64,000 nucleotides of DNA from Asterias rubens (taxonomy: Eukaryota; Echinodermata; Asteroidea; Forcipulatida; Asteriidae), in contig NC_047066.1 of NCBI RefSeq assembly GCF_902459465.1, positions 4,128,377-4,192,376 on the forward strand. The letters are read 5' to 3'. Shown one piece after another: positions 13,401 to 24,500 of the stretch. Under the pieces are notes generated by a model. The model did no database searches. It had not been told where the DNA came from and saw only the letters and a program-made list of their open reading frames with translations. Both the position numbers and the translations under genes were made by a program. Each line of letters starts with the position of its first letter. Position 1 is the first letter of the stretch.

Positions 13401-16400
13401 GTTGTACATTCCCACGATTTGACAGCAAAATATACACTGCATATCAAGTGTAGTCTGAAAGAGAAAGGATCTTTAAGGTAAGACCAGGGGCCAATTTCAT
13501 AGAGCTGCTTAAGCAAAAAATTTCCTTAAGCACGAAAATAGCTCGCTTGTTTTACACATGTTACTGGCCAAAATTTCATGCCATATACATGTACAATTTT
13601 TTTGCTGAAGCAAAATTTTGTGCTTAAGCAGCTCTATGAACTTGGGCCCAGGGCCCAAATTCATAATGCCTGTAAGCACAAAAACTTGCTAAGCACAAAC
13701 AAATCTTGCTTAGCAAAAATAGCTTACCAGCAAGAATACCATACATTTACCGTTGCTGCTATTCTTACCCCACTCATTTCCTGCTCAGCAGAATTGTCTG
13801 CTAATAGCTCTATGAAACTAGGCCCTGAATGATGGGCCCAACTCCCAAGTACTGCTTTTAAAACTCTTTTAGGGCCTGCTCTTTGTTGGCGATTTGAACC
13901 TATAATGCCAAGCTTTTTGAGTTTTTAAAAAATCTTTAAGTCTGCAAGTCAATTAAGTCTTGCTAACCAAATAAAAATGTATCTAAGGCTATGCATGAAG
14001 GAAAATACTAAGTATCAAAGTAAGGTTTGCGGTGACACCATGTAAAAAATCTCTTTTGTAAGTAGTGGTGGCTCTGAGAAGAGCCGTTTTGTACTGCTCG
14101 GTGTTCGGGTAAAACCAGAGATGCCAACATTGAATTTTAAAAAAGAGTAGCATCTCCCAAATGTTAAGGGCGAGCGCAGCTTGGGCTACCTATACCGATC
14201 TTTCTTTTACTCTCTACAATGCTAATTAGCTCATTTTCAGGCATTGTTGTGAAATAACAATTACCTGTATGCATCAACAGAACAGCTACAAATGTTTATA
14301 ATGGCCAGTGAAAAGAAACTTGAAAAAAAAAACTGATTTCCCTCATCTTCTGACTATGTTTCAAAAATAAATGTAACATAAAAAAGGGTGGCCTTACTTA
14401 AATGTAACATAAAAAAGGGTGGCCTTACTTAAATGTTTTTGTTTTAATGATCAGAAATGCAACAACAAGCTATTGGGAGGGAGGAAAAAAAAAAAAAAGT
14501 GTCCGGATTTTGGGCAAAAAATACGTGTCCGTATCGGCGCTACAATTACTGGTAGGAAAACATGAAAAACTGTCTAGCTTAGACCTCGCAGGCCACTCAG
14601 TTGAAGGTATTTTTGTTTAGAAGGTCTCCTTTTTTTGTCGCCATTATTTCGTACTTTTTTTGCCAAGCTTCGATGAAGTACATGTACAGACAGCGTGGGC
14701 ACAATAATAGTGGATACATGAGGAATGAGGTTACTGTGGCACGTTTAGCTCACACACAACCTCATTCCCCACGCACGTGTGCACTATTCCCCATCGTGTA
14801 ATAGAGATCAATGGGTACGATCTTGCAGCAATCACTAGCGTAAAAAATGCACACTCAGCCGGCCAGCCAGCGGGGGAGGGCACGCAACAATCATTACGTC
14901 GAGACACGTACATTCTTCGAGTGAATTCGCCGCTATTATTCAACACTGCGTTCTAAAATAAAAAGTGTGTTTTTCTTTTTTGTTACAATTGTTTTGATAT
15001 TTTTCTTAATTTGTATTTCCACTTAATAGTTCATTCGTTGTTTGCATGTATTGTACGATTTAATAAAATTATATTGGGCGGCTTGTTTAGCGTGTTTTAT
15101 TGAGTATTATCGTAGCGTCGTAGTCACGGCTCGAAATCGTATTTGCTACGCCCAAATCGTGTATGTTGGTATCTCTGTAAAACCAAAAAGGTCAGAGGAT
15201 AATGACCAAAACGTCAAGCTCTTTTAAGGACAAACTGGCTCTTCTCAGAGCCACCAATGTAAGATTTTTACAAGATGTCACCGCAAACCCTACTTACATC
15301 TTTAGAAGAGCTTTATGTGTGGTGTCAGATCTAGTTATAAACGGATAGCCACACAGGCCATGTTCATCTACTCACAGTTTGTGGGTAAAAGTAGACGATA
15401 GCATCCTTAGGATCATCTTCTTCCTTTTTGACGACGGAACGATCGTATATGAAAAATATTCTATCCCCTGGCCTGATGAAAGACAAAAACGATAGTGACA
15501 ACGGGTTAATTCAAATTGAAATTTGAGCATGCTTCGTAACCCTCTGGCTCCGCCAACTGGAGGAGGGAATACGTTATCGCAACTAGCCTAGATCTATTAC
15601 AAAATCTAAAATATACCTTAGAAAATGGAAATTGGACATAGACATCTATGATATTAGGCCTTAAAATTAAAGACATTTTGACAAAATAAGGGAAAAGATA
15701 CCGTATCCTGCCACCATGCTGCCACTCACTTTTTCATTTGTTATGAAATTGCCTGAAATAAAATAGATCTAATTTACCTAAAGATATGAGATATTCCTTT
15801 TTGTAAAAATTAGTGAAAAAGTGGTGGCAGGATACGGACAGTTTTCACATGCATTACTCATGGAGGTATAAAGTTGTCAAACAACTAGAACTTCACTTCA
15901 CACAACTTCCCAAGTCTTCACAAAACTTTGCCTTTTTTCACAAAACCTCAACCAGTTTTATACCATTGGAAAGAGGATGGCAAGAGCAAACCAATGGTGT
16001 TTATTTTATTTCAATAGCTTGTATAATGGGGAAGCTATGCTCATTTAAACATGGCAAATGGCGATTTTGAGTCTGTCAATTTCTTACTGATTAAAAGAGT
16101 GTGGAAACTGCTCTTGATTTATTCATAAGAGCATATCAGACATAATAAATATGACAACATTGATCTCGGTATTCACATCGATGGGAAAATAGGTGATAAT
16201 TGTGTATTGTTTACACATTTTAAAGCCTAATTATATATTCCAAAAAAGGTAAACAAATTAAAATACATGTAGCGTGAATATATCTCTTTTTTTCTATTTC
16301 AGGTACCTCAAGTCTTGAAGATTCAAGCAAGTCAGTTTCAAAGACATAAGCTGCACAATTAACCGCTACCATGCCAACTGAAAACGTGCATTTTATGTCA

Positions 16401-17974
16401 ATAAACAAATGCTAATAAAGAAATATGGGAACATAGTTACAAAGTATTTTATTAAAATTAGTGTCAATTCATTGGAGTAATTTTGTTTACTTCTCTAACA
16501 CAAATTTTAAGCCCTTTTTTCATTTTGGAAAGTTAAAATAAACATTACCAAATATCTCTTAAAATTCCGCACAAAAAACTTGTTTTATTTGTTTTATTTG
16601 TTTGTCTATCTTATTAAACAAATATTAATAACAGTTAAGTTTAAACATGTATGTAACCTCGAACAATGGAAATTTATTTTATTCCTCTCCGAGTCTGAAT
16701 TAAAACCCAATAAATCCCCGGACGGACGTCGCCGCCAGGTGTTTCTTATTCGGTCTATTTTTTGCGTATCAGCGAATTGCGCAATCTTTCACAAAGTGGT
16801 GTCCACACTCACGCAGCAACGCTTGCTGATAAGCCATTTTTAAGTCAGGGGACACGACCATTGAAATGGCAATTTGCGCAGACACGGTGTGTCGAATAGT
16901 CTTGGTGGGATCCGGAAATCAGAGAAACAGAGCGCCCGCTACGTTTATTCGTTACAAGAGTGTACAGTTTATGCCGTGCGTGCATAGATCGGAACGTTGG
17001 TTGTGTGTGACCGCGCAACACCAATGGTCTTGGAACCAAGACTATGTGTCTGAGTGCGCAGTGCTGCGCTGTGTTTAACCATGGACCCGATTTTGATGGT
17101 TTTTCTTGAAGAACCTTCTCTATAAATTTGCTTTGCGCTTGTTTGCGCTAGTTAATACTATAAAAAAAGTGCATAGACACCCAGTTCAGAGTCTAATCTT
17201 TCAAATAGATTTCTGTCAAAGAACTGCAATGACCTATAAATATGACATTTTGAAGCATTTTCAGGAGAAAAAATCGACATTATGTCTGTATTTCATGTTT
17301 TCGAAAAACTGGGCAAAAATGACATTTTTATTTACGTGAATTATTACAAAATAGTACCATTGGAAAGCTGACAAAATTCTTCATCCATGTACTTTGGTTT
17401 CTCACATTATCTCAAAAGAAAGAGCACCCTCCAGTATTCATGAAAATATACTTCTTGTGGCAGTCAACAAAATGGACGTTCAATATCTGGTCCCAAAAAC
17501 GCAAAAGTAAACTTAATTTTTCACAATTTTACTGCAGCTTTTTCTATGGATTTATTAATTATTGTTCTTCTGGAACACTAAATCCTTGTTTGATTTGGAC
17601 AAGGTTAACGTTATCAATTGGTGAGTTCTTCACAGCTACTTTTTCACACACAAACAGATACGTTTTACAAAACTGCCATTTTAACAGACTCGCTAGACGC
17701 TAACTTCAGTTCAACAAAAACCATAGCAAAAACAAACCAAGCAAATTAGCTAGGTTACAATTTTCATATGAAATGACGACGTCCGAAAACAGTTTTACTA
17801 TATAATAAAAGATATATACTGATAAAATCATACAACCTTAAAGAAAACACAAGGTTACTTCCAAAACAAGATTATTGCAACAAGCAAGAATGGTGAACTT
17901 GTTTTGTAAACACACACACACACACACAGAACAACGAAGTCAAAAAGTTACCCCATCGCGAAGGAGGCTGCCAT
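1455..17974 (-). CDS. HPS4: HPS4, BLOC-3 complex subunit (13 coding exons)
   Basis: HPS4 pairs with HPS1 to form BLOC-3, a guanine-exchange factor for Rab32/Rab38 in lysosome-related organelle biogenesis. Exons, 5' to 3': 17974-17952, 15472-15376, 13454-13311, 12646-12539, 11639-11508, 10886-10792, 10175-10106, 9899-8046, 6244-6128, 5630-5556, 4091-4034, 2322-2214, 1626-1455. All introns are GT-AG, all phases agree, and the frame is 1,017 residues plus stop. Matches to human HPS4 as I remember it: FFIYDRSVVKKEEDDP then YFYPQ in exon 2, LLAGCILY in exon 6, MSVYVTKQQ early in exon 8, LYVQAHSD in exon 9, AYNFIHFDN in exon 11, and the C-terminus ending NINLL. N- and C-terminal parts are longin-type regions. 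Residues 224-841 come from one 1,854-base exon, Ser/Asp/Glu-rich and probably disordered, which makes the protein longer than the ~700-residue human form. The start ATG at 17974 has a good context (aagATGg). A possible ATTAAA signal lies at 1417-1412. Confidence 0.9.
1656..2045 (+). mobile_element. TTAA inverted-repeat element, family A, copy 1
   Basis: Family A is about 350-390 bp with TTAA at both ends and inverted ends of type AGGCAGTGGACACTATTGG. The middle holds gagaaacggctccctctgaa and an internal palindrome around gaggtctcgaaatca. This copy starts 30 bases from the last HPS4 exon's acceptor. Confidence 0.85.
2340..2892 (+). mobile_element. Composite foldback element R, copy 1
   Basis: Left part with two ATTGGT-containing units, CACGTG and TATAAA. 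It is followed by GAATGGGAATCAAAGTGTGT and a long hairpin around ggcctggttcttgataattt / aaattatcaagaaccaggcc. It begins 17 bases from the acceptor of HPS4 exon 2322-2214. Confidence 0.85.
3450..3621 (-). mobile_element. SINE-2 fragment
   Basis: tgccctcacaggtacccatt, tcttgctcaaggacacaag and cgggattcgaacccacact; cut at the right by the family A element at 3626. Confidence 0.7.
3626..4018 (-). mobile_element. TTAA element family A, copy 2
   Basis: Full-length. Ends at 4018, 15 bases from the donor of HPS4 exon 4091-4034. Confidence 0.85.
4335..4566 (+). mobile_element. Penelope-like 3' end, solo fragment
   Basis: Nearly identical to 45656-45894: aacaggtttcaccacgc at the left, the hammerhead-like stretch near 4445-4484, and gtgttaccgcaaac at the right. 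It interrupts a foldback element (4186-4625) in an HPS4 intron. Confidence 0.85.
4445..4484 (+). other. Hammerhead-ribozyme-like motif in Penelope 3' end
   Basis: CTC, then CAGAAGA, then a perfect stem GATCAG/CTGATC with loop agcata, then GAAAC, GTC and GAG. The order matches stem I, core, stem II, core, minimal stem III and cleavage triplet of a type I hammerhead. One core base differs (CAGAAGA instead of CTGANGA). Confidence 0.4.
4985..5245 (+). mobile_element. LINE RT C-terminal fragment
   Basis: PPSLREAASLAVFKRFLKTFLF then a stop, followed by a 3' UTR with gcgccctataaatgttttg and (ATT)n. Lies in HPS4 intron 10 (between the 5630-5556 and 4091-4034 exons). Confidence 0.7.
6660..7215 (+). 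mobile_element. Composite foldback element R, copy 2
   Basis: Same order of parts as 2340-2892; hairpin arms near 7098 and 7150. In HPS4 intron 8. Confidence 0.85.
7346..7693 (-). mobile_element. TTAA element family A, copy 3
   Basis: Both inverted ends present; TTAA at 7346 and 7690. In HPS4 intron 8. Confidence 0.85.
7760..7978. mobile_element. Foldback element F
   Basis: Uninterrupted copy: ggcccaatttcataaagcct to ggctttatgaaattgggccc. It ends 68 bases from HPS4 exon 8's donor. Confidence 0.8.
8508..8735 (-). repeat. Tandem duplication inside HPS4 coding exon 8 (2 x 114 bp)
   Basis: Two adjacent 38-codon units (8735-8622 and 8621-8508) share the frame AEDA...V.LG...G..M.GDVE.N..SE. The DNA is also clearly alike (for example gcatcttcagcct in both). 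It is an in-frame duplication in the probably disordered middle of HPS4. Confidence 0.8.
9945..10052 (+). mobile_element. TTAA element family A, right-end fragment
   Basis: Only the right third (ctcacaatgttttatactat to cctttaag) remains, 45 bases upstream of HPS4 exon 8's acceptor. Confidence 0.75.
10910..11080 (-). mobile_element. tRNA-derived SINE-1
   Basis: Tail-to-head on the minus strand: ttacaccgatgtgtg, cagtactttcccgagttct, gggtttgaaccc, tttcggtggtttagt. In HPS4 intron 5, close to exon 6's acceptor. Confidence 0.75.
11085..11252 (-). mobile_element. SINE-2 fragment
   Basis: gcacccaagggagtttatag to gtgtcacgaccgggatt; tRNA-like head lost. Confidence 0.7.
11893..12497 (-). mobile_element. 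SINE-2 (Leu/Ser-tRNA-like head), split by a family A element
   Basis: On the minus strand the head reads gtcatggccgagtggctta, then a B-box-like stretch and gtcgtgacacttg. Parts are 11893-12070 and 12449-12497 around the insertion. Confidence 0.75.
12071..12448 (+). mobile_element. TTAA element family A, inserted in a SINE
   Basis: Ends are TTAA-AGGGAAGGTACACTATTGG and the inverse of AGGGAAGATACACGTTTGG plus TTAA. It splits a SINE whose uninterrupted relative at 23505-23520 reads acttaaccacc, with one TTAA. Confidence 0.9.
13115..13235 (+). mobile_element. tRNA-derived SINE (tRNA-Asn-like head), copy 1
   Basis: A-box tagctcagttggtagagc and B-box ggtttgaatcc with an arm ccggcacgttaatccgg (anticodon position GTT). 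The tail is ctttgttcaacccccaaa. Base changes in the loops and the attached tail argue against a working tRNA. Confidence 0.7.
13488..13832. mobile_element. Two adjacent foldback elements F
   Basis: Unit one 13488-13650 (agagctgcttaagca ... tgcttaagcagctct) and unit two 13650-13832, joined end to end, 34 bases from HPS4 exon 3's acceptor. Confidence 0.75.
14020..15293. mobile_element. Inverted pair of Penelope-like 3' ends (1.27 kb)
   Basis: The left edge reads taaggtttgcggtgacacca and the right edge reads its inverse (gatgtcaccgcaaaccctac). Just inside, both ends carry the small hairpin GGCTCTTCTCAGAGCCACC in opposite orientations (near 14070-14090 and 15237-15256). A degenerate GGTCA...TGACC-AAAACGTC stretch (15190-15215) recalls the hammerhead-like motif of the other family. 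It lies in HPS4 intron 2 and has no long frame. Confidence 0.6.
14366..14431 (+). repeat. 31-base direct repeat x 2
   Basis: aatgtaacataaaaaagggt followed by ggccttactta occurs twice in a row. Confidence 0.85.
15480..17940. other. HPS4 intron 1; no feature recognised
   Basis: Holds short AT-rich frames only. A CA-run (17913-17928) precedes the exon 1 donor. Confidence 0.5.
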
Positions 17975-18712
17975 CTTGTCTAACCATTGTCATGTGATAT
18001 AAACTGGGTATAAACTTGTTCCAGTCTTCTCACTACTTGTCAAAGCGCGCCAATCGTTGTATACAATCCGGCCGGACGGCGTGTGGTGGGCGTGCGTACT
18101 TCAACTTCAAAACCGCTTGGGTCACTTTTCAGAATGCAGACTGAACTTCTGAAACGATCAGCTTGGTTCAAAGAAACAAGCCGATCCCAATTTATAATGT
18201 TAACTTTTTTTTTACCGATGAAAATATAATTGAACATCTTTACTACTAACCGGATCGCGGCCAAAACATGCACATAATCAGTCGTCATCTCAGCGAACGC
18301 TTGAAATAGGGCTTCCACAATTCTTCCTTCCCATGCTCCGGGTGCAGTCTAAAAAATATTCCAGACAAAATCTTCTTCTCCCCACACAAACAATTATTTA
18401 AAAAAATCCCGATATCTAGACCTAAATGCATTATTGCCAGAGAACAGGCATCATAGCAAATAGTTTAATGAACGGGTTCCGGCCCAAGCTTTTTTAATTG
18501 TTCGAGTCAGCGGACGGGCCAACTGTATATGTAGCAAGCTGGGGTCGCCTGTGAGTGACCGTATTGTTGTAGGCTATAGCTAGACAAACCGTGGATTTAG
18601 ATCCTCTACCAAGATGATTTTCTTGACCTTTACATACAGTATGATTTTCTGACTTTTACCAATAAATCTCAGCCCTGCTCATGGCAAAACTTGAGAAAAT
18701 CAAACTTTTCGG

Positions 18713-19362
18713 CCTAACCCTAAACCTAAACCCAACCCAGGTAACTTAAGTAAAACCACCAGCAGCTAGCAATATCCTGACCCTAACCTAACCCTAACCC
18801 TAATCCTGACCCAAACGGAACCCGAACCCATACAACCCTTATTACCATACCCTCACCATAACCAACCCTCATACCCTGACCCTCTTACCCTAACCCTGAC
18901 CCTAACCTGACCCTGAACCATTACCATAACCCTACTTAAACCCTCTGACCCTAACCCTAACCCAAACCCAGGTAAAAAGGAACCACCAGCAGCTATCAAT
19001 GACCTTCTACGAGTACCCTGACCCTCTAACCCTAACCATAAACCTCTGAACCCGAACCCTTACCATAACCCTAACCAAAACCCTAATTTAAAACCCAAAC
19101 CTAACCCAAACCCAGGTAAAAGGTAAAACCACCAGCAGCTAGCAATATCCTGACCCTCTACAAGTGCCCTGACCCTCTAACCCTGACCCTTATCTGACCC
19201 TAACAACCCGAACCCGAACCCTTACCATAACCCTAACCAAACCATACTAAACCCTCTTATCCTGACCCTCTTACCATAACCCTGACCATAACCTGAGCCA
19301 GAAACCGTAACCCTAACAACAACCCTACTTAGTCTTAGACAACCCAGGTAAAAAGTAAAACA
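18713..19362 (+). repeat. Telomere-like CCCTAA-rich array with a higher-order insert
   Basis: Degenerate runs of aaccctaaccctaac and ccctgacc. The non-telomeric block accaccagcagctagcaata recurs at about 18756, 18983, 19128 and 19350 (spacings ~226, 145, 220). Lies between the HPS4 and PIPOX starts. Confidence 0.85.
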
Positions 19363-19514
19363 ACAACTAGCAGCCTGACCATCTAGCATGGTGATCTCAT
19401 TAGAGCTAAATGCTTGCTAATATTGTTGACAGAATGGTATCCAAAGTTTGGGCCATTGTTCCTTGCTTCACACGTTGTAACAGGAATTCAATTCAAACGC
19501 AGCCCGCCGAGGCA

Positions 19515-19658
19515 TGGGTGAGTGTAGACTTGATTCAAGTCCCGTGTGAGTGTGACAGGTCCCTATATCATATCGCACCAACTAGCCCTTTGCCGCGCCG
19601 TCAAATAAGTTAGTTGTGAATAATACGGGATTGGGACTTGAGTCAAGTCTAGGGTGAC
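19515..19658. repeat. Inverted repeat, about 145 bp
   Basis: Arms gtagacttgattcaagtccc (19524) and gggacttgagtcaagtcta (19633). CpG-richer than the surroundings. Confidence 0.6.
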
Positions 19659-19659
19659 T

Positions 19660-21540
19660 GTGAGCCGCGCGCCGTCTCCCGAGCGAGTACCTAGCCTGAG
19701 GTCGATCGTGCACACATGACAAGTTTTGGCTGGATGCTGAAGGTTGACCTAGTAAATCAGGCATAATACATCCATAACTTGTTTGAACTGCCTGCAACTT
19801 ACTGCTGTAACTACCAACCAGGTGAGTAGACTTCATGCACATGCAATTTGTCGCCCATGCAATAACCCACTGCACTGGGTCTTATCATAATTATAGGATG
19901 GTCCGTGGTGGTTTACCCTGGCCTAGGTACACAGTGCACAGTTGTCATTTTGGGCATGTTTTGGGAGACACAGTTTTGCATTGACCCGGCAATTGCAATA
20001 TTATGTGTCTGCGCTGTACATAATCACCCATACCGTATTGTTGTATGATGATCGATAAATACGACTATTATTAATATTAGGCATGTAGTCACCGTAAAAA
20101 ATAAGCTGTCTGTGTATTTTAAAGCTGATGTTTGTTGATGAATGTTTCACATATTTGACCATAACCAAGGATATTATTATCATTATTATTATTATTTATT
20201 TGGCATAAAAACACATACAAAATACAAACATAATCAAAACAAAACAAAAACCAGGGACATATGCCTGGAATTAAACAAGTTTACCAAAAAACTGTAACCC
20301 GAAGGCCTTCATTCCAATATCCCTGGTCATAATAAAAAATGTATAATTATTTACAATAAATCTAAGAACATTAGTTAGACAACAGCAGAAAAAAAAGCAA
20401 TGACGCAGAATGAGTAAAAATGCAAAATATCCCCCCCCCCCACCTCCGACCAGGCAAATAAGAAACGAACCAGCATAAAATTAACAAAAAAGAAACGTAA
20501 AAAAAAAAAAAAAGTAATAAAAATAATACTTTAAAATTTAGTGAAAAGGTTCACCAAACAGTTAAAAAAGAGGAAAAACAAAAAGAAAAATATATGAAAA
20601 GAAAGTAAATGCCAACAGAATAATAAAAAATAAAAAATGTTGCCCGCTTGGCTACACCCAGCTCATAAATATTTAGTATTGAATAATTTTGCATACAGCT
20701 CATGTCAAAGGTCACACCATGACCTGCATTCCCAGGTTTAGTAATAAATATTTTTCCCGTATGGCAGCTCCTTTGCACATTGTGTATATTATTTATTGTC
20801 TGTTAACCCATGCCAAATACACCACATATTACCTGTTACAAAATGAGCGAATCACAAAGTGTTACCTTTCTTTAAATGTACACAAGTTTGGTTACCTTTG
20901 AAAAGTTTGGCCATACACAGCCAGGGACCTATGATCGTGGGGGTTCTTCAACTTTAACGGGTCAACCTACTTCTCTTTATTTACCAGAGGTTTACGTGCA
21001 GATCCTTAAGTGTTGTAGTTAATGAGGGGCGGTCTTTCAATATTTGAGCAGTGTTATACGTGTGGTTAATTGAGTTCAAAATGCTCTGAGAACAATCCAG
21101 CAAAGAGGTTCAATACTGGTGGACAGTGATAAACAACACTTCATCTTCTTTAAGGTGCTAGAAGGAGAGCTCACACTTAACAAATCTACAAGAAAACAAT
21201 AAAACTTCAAGGAAATAATTGTACTAAGTGTATCTGTTCGGTACTGCACACAAACTCTGCTATCGGGATATCAATGGTGTGGGCGCGTTGTGGCTAATAG
21301 AGGATTAACTGTATGTGATAAGCAGGCCTGGAATTCCATCTTTGAACATGCTGAAAGGGTTACACCACTTTCATTTTGCAAAGGGCACTTCCATTGGCAA
21401 ATCTTAAAGTCAATAGGAACTTTTTGAAGGGCACCAAGCGGCCAAGACCAGGGGCAGCGGAGGGCTGCCTGTACGTGTAATTCAAGGCCTGGTTTAGTAT
21501 AATTGAGCAGAAATGAAATTTTATTTTGTTCTTTTCTAAT
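19660..21540. other. Region upstream of PIPOX, mostly unassigned
   Basis: Contains an A/C-rich part (20380-20520) with a 10-base C run and an A run, and 'gggcacttccattggcaaat' (21380) resembling sequence near 39770-39860. The end (21490-21544) looks like the 3' end of a 5' UTR intron. Confidence 0.5.
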
Positions 21541-21587
21541 TTCCAGCCACATTGATGTCAAGACCTAAACTGACCTAAAACCTCAAC

Positions 21588-24500
21588 ATGGCAGGACACA
21601 TGGCTAGCACTGTGGTGTACGACTGCATCGTAGTCGGAGGTGGAATCATCGGATCGGGAGCAGCCTACCAGATGGCCAAGGAAGGACACAAGACTCTCCT
21701 CCTGGAGCAGTTTTCTCTTCCGCACGCGCGGGGCAGCTCCTCCGGCCCATCGCGCATCATCCGGAATGCTTATGCCGAGGACCACCATAGCGCAATGGTG
21801 CAGGAGGTTCAAAAAACGTGGGAAGATATTGAACGAGAAACAAATACGACTTTACGGAGGTGAGATCATCTAGTGATCATGTTTGGTGATCATTCTTAAG
21901 ATGAATGACAATTAAAAAAATTGGTTTGGTTAGAAGCCTACAGCAGCTTTCGATAGAAAAGCATTTTGATAAACATTTCACTAAAACGTAATGTGGTTGT
22001 GTAAAAAGATATCCAGTGCTTAATACACATCAAATGTAATTGGGGTAAAAACAAATGATATTCTTTATACCCGATGCAAAACTAAGGTCTATTAAATTGT
22101 TGCGGTACCCGCTGCTATCACATATATGATTCTATCTGCCTCTAGCCACCAAGCTAGCTTGGTGCTCTAGGAAGACATCTGCCTAAGTAATGCAAAGGTC
22201 GTGGGTTCAAATCCCACCCAAGTTGGTTGCCCTTGGTTTTTTTTTTACAGAACTCTGGAAGGTAACAAGTTATAAAAATATGCCAGTGCAACTTTCAGGA
22301 CTTCTTTAGGAAAGAAAATAACTGCAACTTTTTAAAATCTCGGAACAGACAAACAGGAATGCTCGTTCTGAATCAGAGGAGGAACGCAGAGAGTTTTGTG
22401 AGCACAAGACAGACCCTAGTCAAACGCCAACTTCCTTTTGAGGATTTAACAACTCAGCAGCTGACAGCGCGCTACCCTCTGATGTCCTATGAGGGCCACT
22501 ATGACTGTCTAATGGACACAGAAGCAGGCTTCCTTATCGCTAATAAATGTCTGCAGCTACTTCAGGTTGGCAAAATATGTTAATTACTTTTGAGCCCGGT
22601 TCATACTTAATGCAAAGCAAATTTTTACGTCACAGCCCTGTTTTTATCACTAATGTTTTGCAAGAGTTGAACACATTTCAACTGTTGCGAAATATTTGTT
22701 GCGAATTTGTGAGTTAAAATTTGCTTTGCTTTCTCATTCACAGACAGTATATGATTTTAGTCTGCCTCATACACTAATTAATTACTTTTTCTCTCTCCCT
22801 CTCATCATTGACTTTTTGGACTGGACTAAATTTCACAGATCTTGAAATAGCCGTCCTTTTTCTTGTTCTTTACTGATCAGAATCAAGGAAAATTGTCTTC
22901 ATCTTGACATCTTTATAATAATAAAAATACAGTTCTATATAACACATTTTACAATTACCGTATCAATGCGCTTTGCACTAGTGCCCTGGTCATTGGGCCA
23001 ATAACATTCCTTTCATCTTTGCACTAGTGCCCTGGTCATTGGGCCAATAACATTCCTTTCATTTTTTCACTAGTGCCCTGGTCATTGGGCCAATAACATT
23101 CCTTTCATCTTTGCACTAGTGTCCTGGTCATTGGGCCAATAACATTCCTTTCATCTTTGCACTAGTGCCCTGGTCATTGGGCCAATAACATTCCTTTCAT
23201 CTTTGCACTAGTGCCCTGGTCATTGGGCCAATAACATTCCTTTCATCTTTGCACTAGTGCCCTGGTCATTGGGTCAATAACATCCCTTTCATCTGTCTCA
23301 GCTCCCTGGGGAGTATATACAGCCCTGAGCTGCCGTGGCGCTCCAGTGGCGCTCCAGTGGCTCTTTCAAACACAACATCAACCTCTACCCTCGCAGGTAC
23401 CCGTTATGTACATATACCCCTGGGTGAAGAGAAGCACTTATAGTATTTTAGCATCTGCTCACGAAACACAAGTGTCACAACTGGGATTCGACCCCCACAC
23501 TCCAAAAACTTAACCACCTGAACTTGGATTTTGATGCTCTAAACCACTCGGCCATGACACCCTATCGAGAAGTAATTAGAAAGTTACGTTTTTCTCATTA
23601 GGGTGTCCTTTGTCAACAAAAAAAAGGCAAGGTTGAGCATTCAAATATAAGTTCACAGAGAAAAATGGACATTCGAGTCTATTTCACAGCAAAGTTGAAA
23701 GTAACTGTGCCTTGCACTTACAAGAAACAAGGTGTAAATTTGTCTATCATTTCATCCTAGGAGCTGTTTAAAAAGTATGGCGGCATGCTCCATGACGGTG
23801 AAAAGGTTACGAGGATAGAGCCAGGTCGTATCGTGACCGTCCACACCAGTAAGGGACAGTATAAGACAGGTGCGTTAGTACTCGCAGCTGGACCCTGGGC
23901 CTCTGAGCTTCTGAAACCACTAGGTGTACATCTTCCACTTAAGGTAAGTAAATAATAAACATTAATGAATATTATCTTCAAGCAGGCTTGAATCCTTGAT
24001 TCTGATTGGTCGATCCATAGCAACAAGGAGTGTGCTACAAACTTATATCGCACGGCCCATATCACACCCTGCGAATTGTGTGTTTTAACTTCCCTCTCCC
24101 CTCTTATATAAGCTATACGCAAAACGTACAGCTTATAAGAAGTTTATGAAAATTCAAAAGTGGCACGTTTGCTTTAAATGCTGATCGTCACATGCGTTGC
24201 TTGAAGCTCGCTTGAAGATGCATTCGTTTTCGGCCTCTTTAGATATGGGACGCAAAAGTGCTATATATTTTTGAATTCCACCTGAATACTTATAATAGCT
24301 GATGCATCAACCGACTCTGTTTTATGGGTGATTGAAAGATATTTATCACACTCAAACTCAACAATTTGAACATGATTCTTTTGACACAAAGTTTTTGAAT
24401 CGGAAAAAAAAAAAAAAAAAGACCACTGGACCTGTCCTGTCACCAAAACTTGAGGCAGCCAGGTTGGCCCAGTAGTTTCTGTCCTCGCTTTACCTCTGTG

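Noticed and set aside
16459-16470. Further small genes in HPS4 intron 1
   Set aside because: Only short AT-rich frames without motifs.
18040-18318. A 92-codon minus frame just upstream of HPS4
   Set aside because: No known domain, not needed for HPS4, and no splice sites in phase; probably chance.
22971-23292. Regular 46-bp repeats resembling a CRISPR array
   Set aside because: The whole unit repeats without variable spacers, and the host is an animal.
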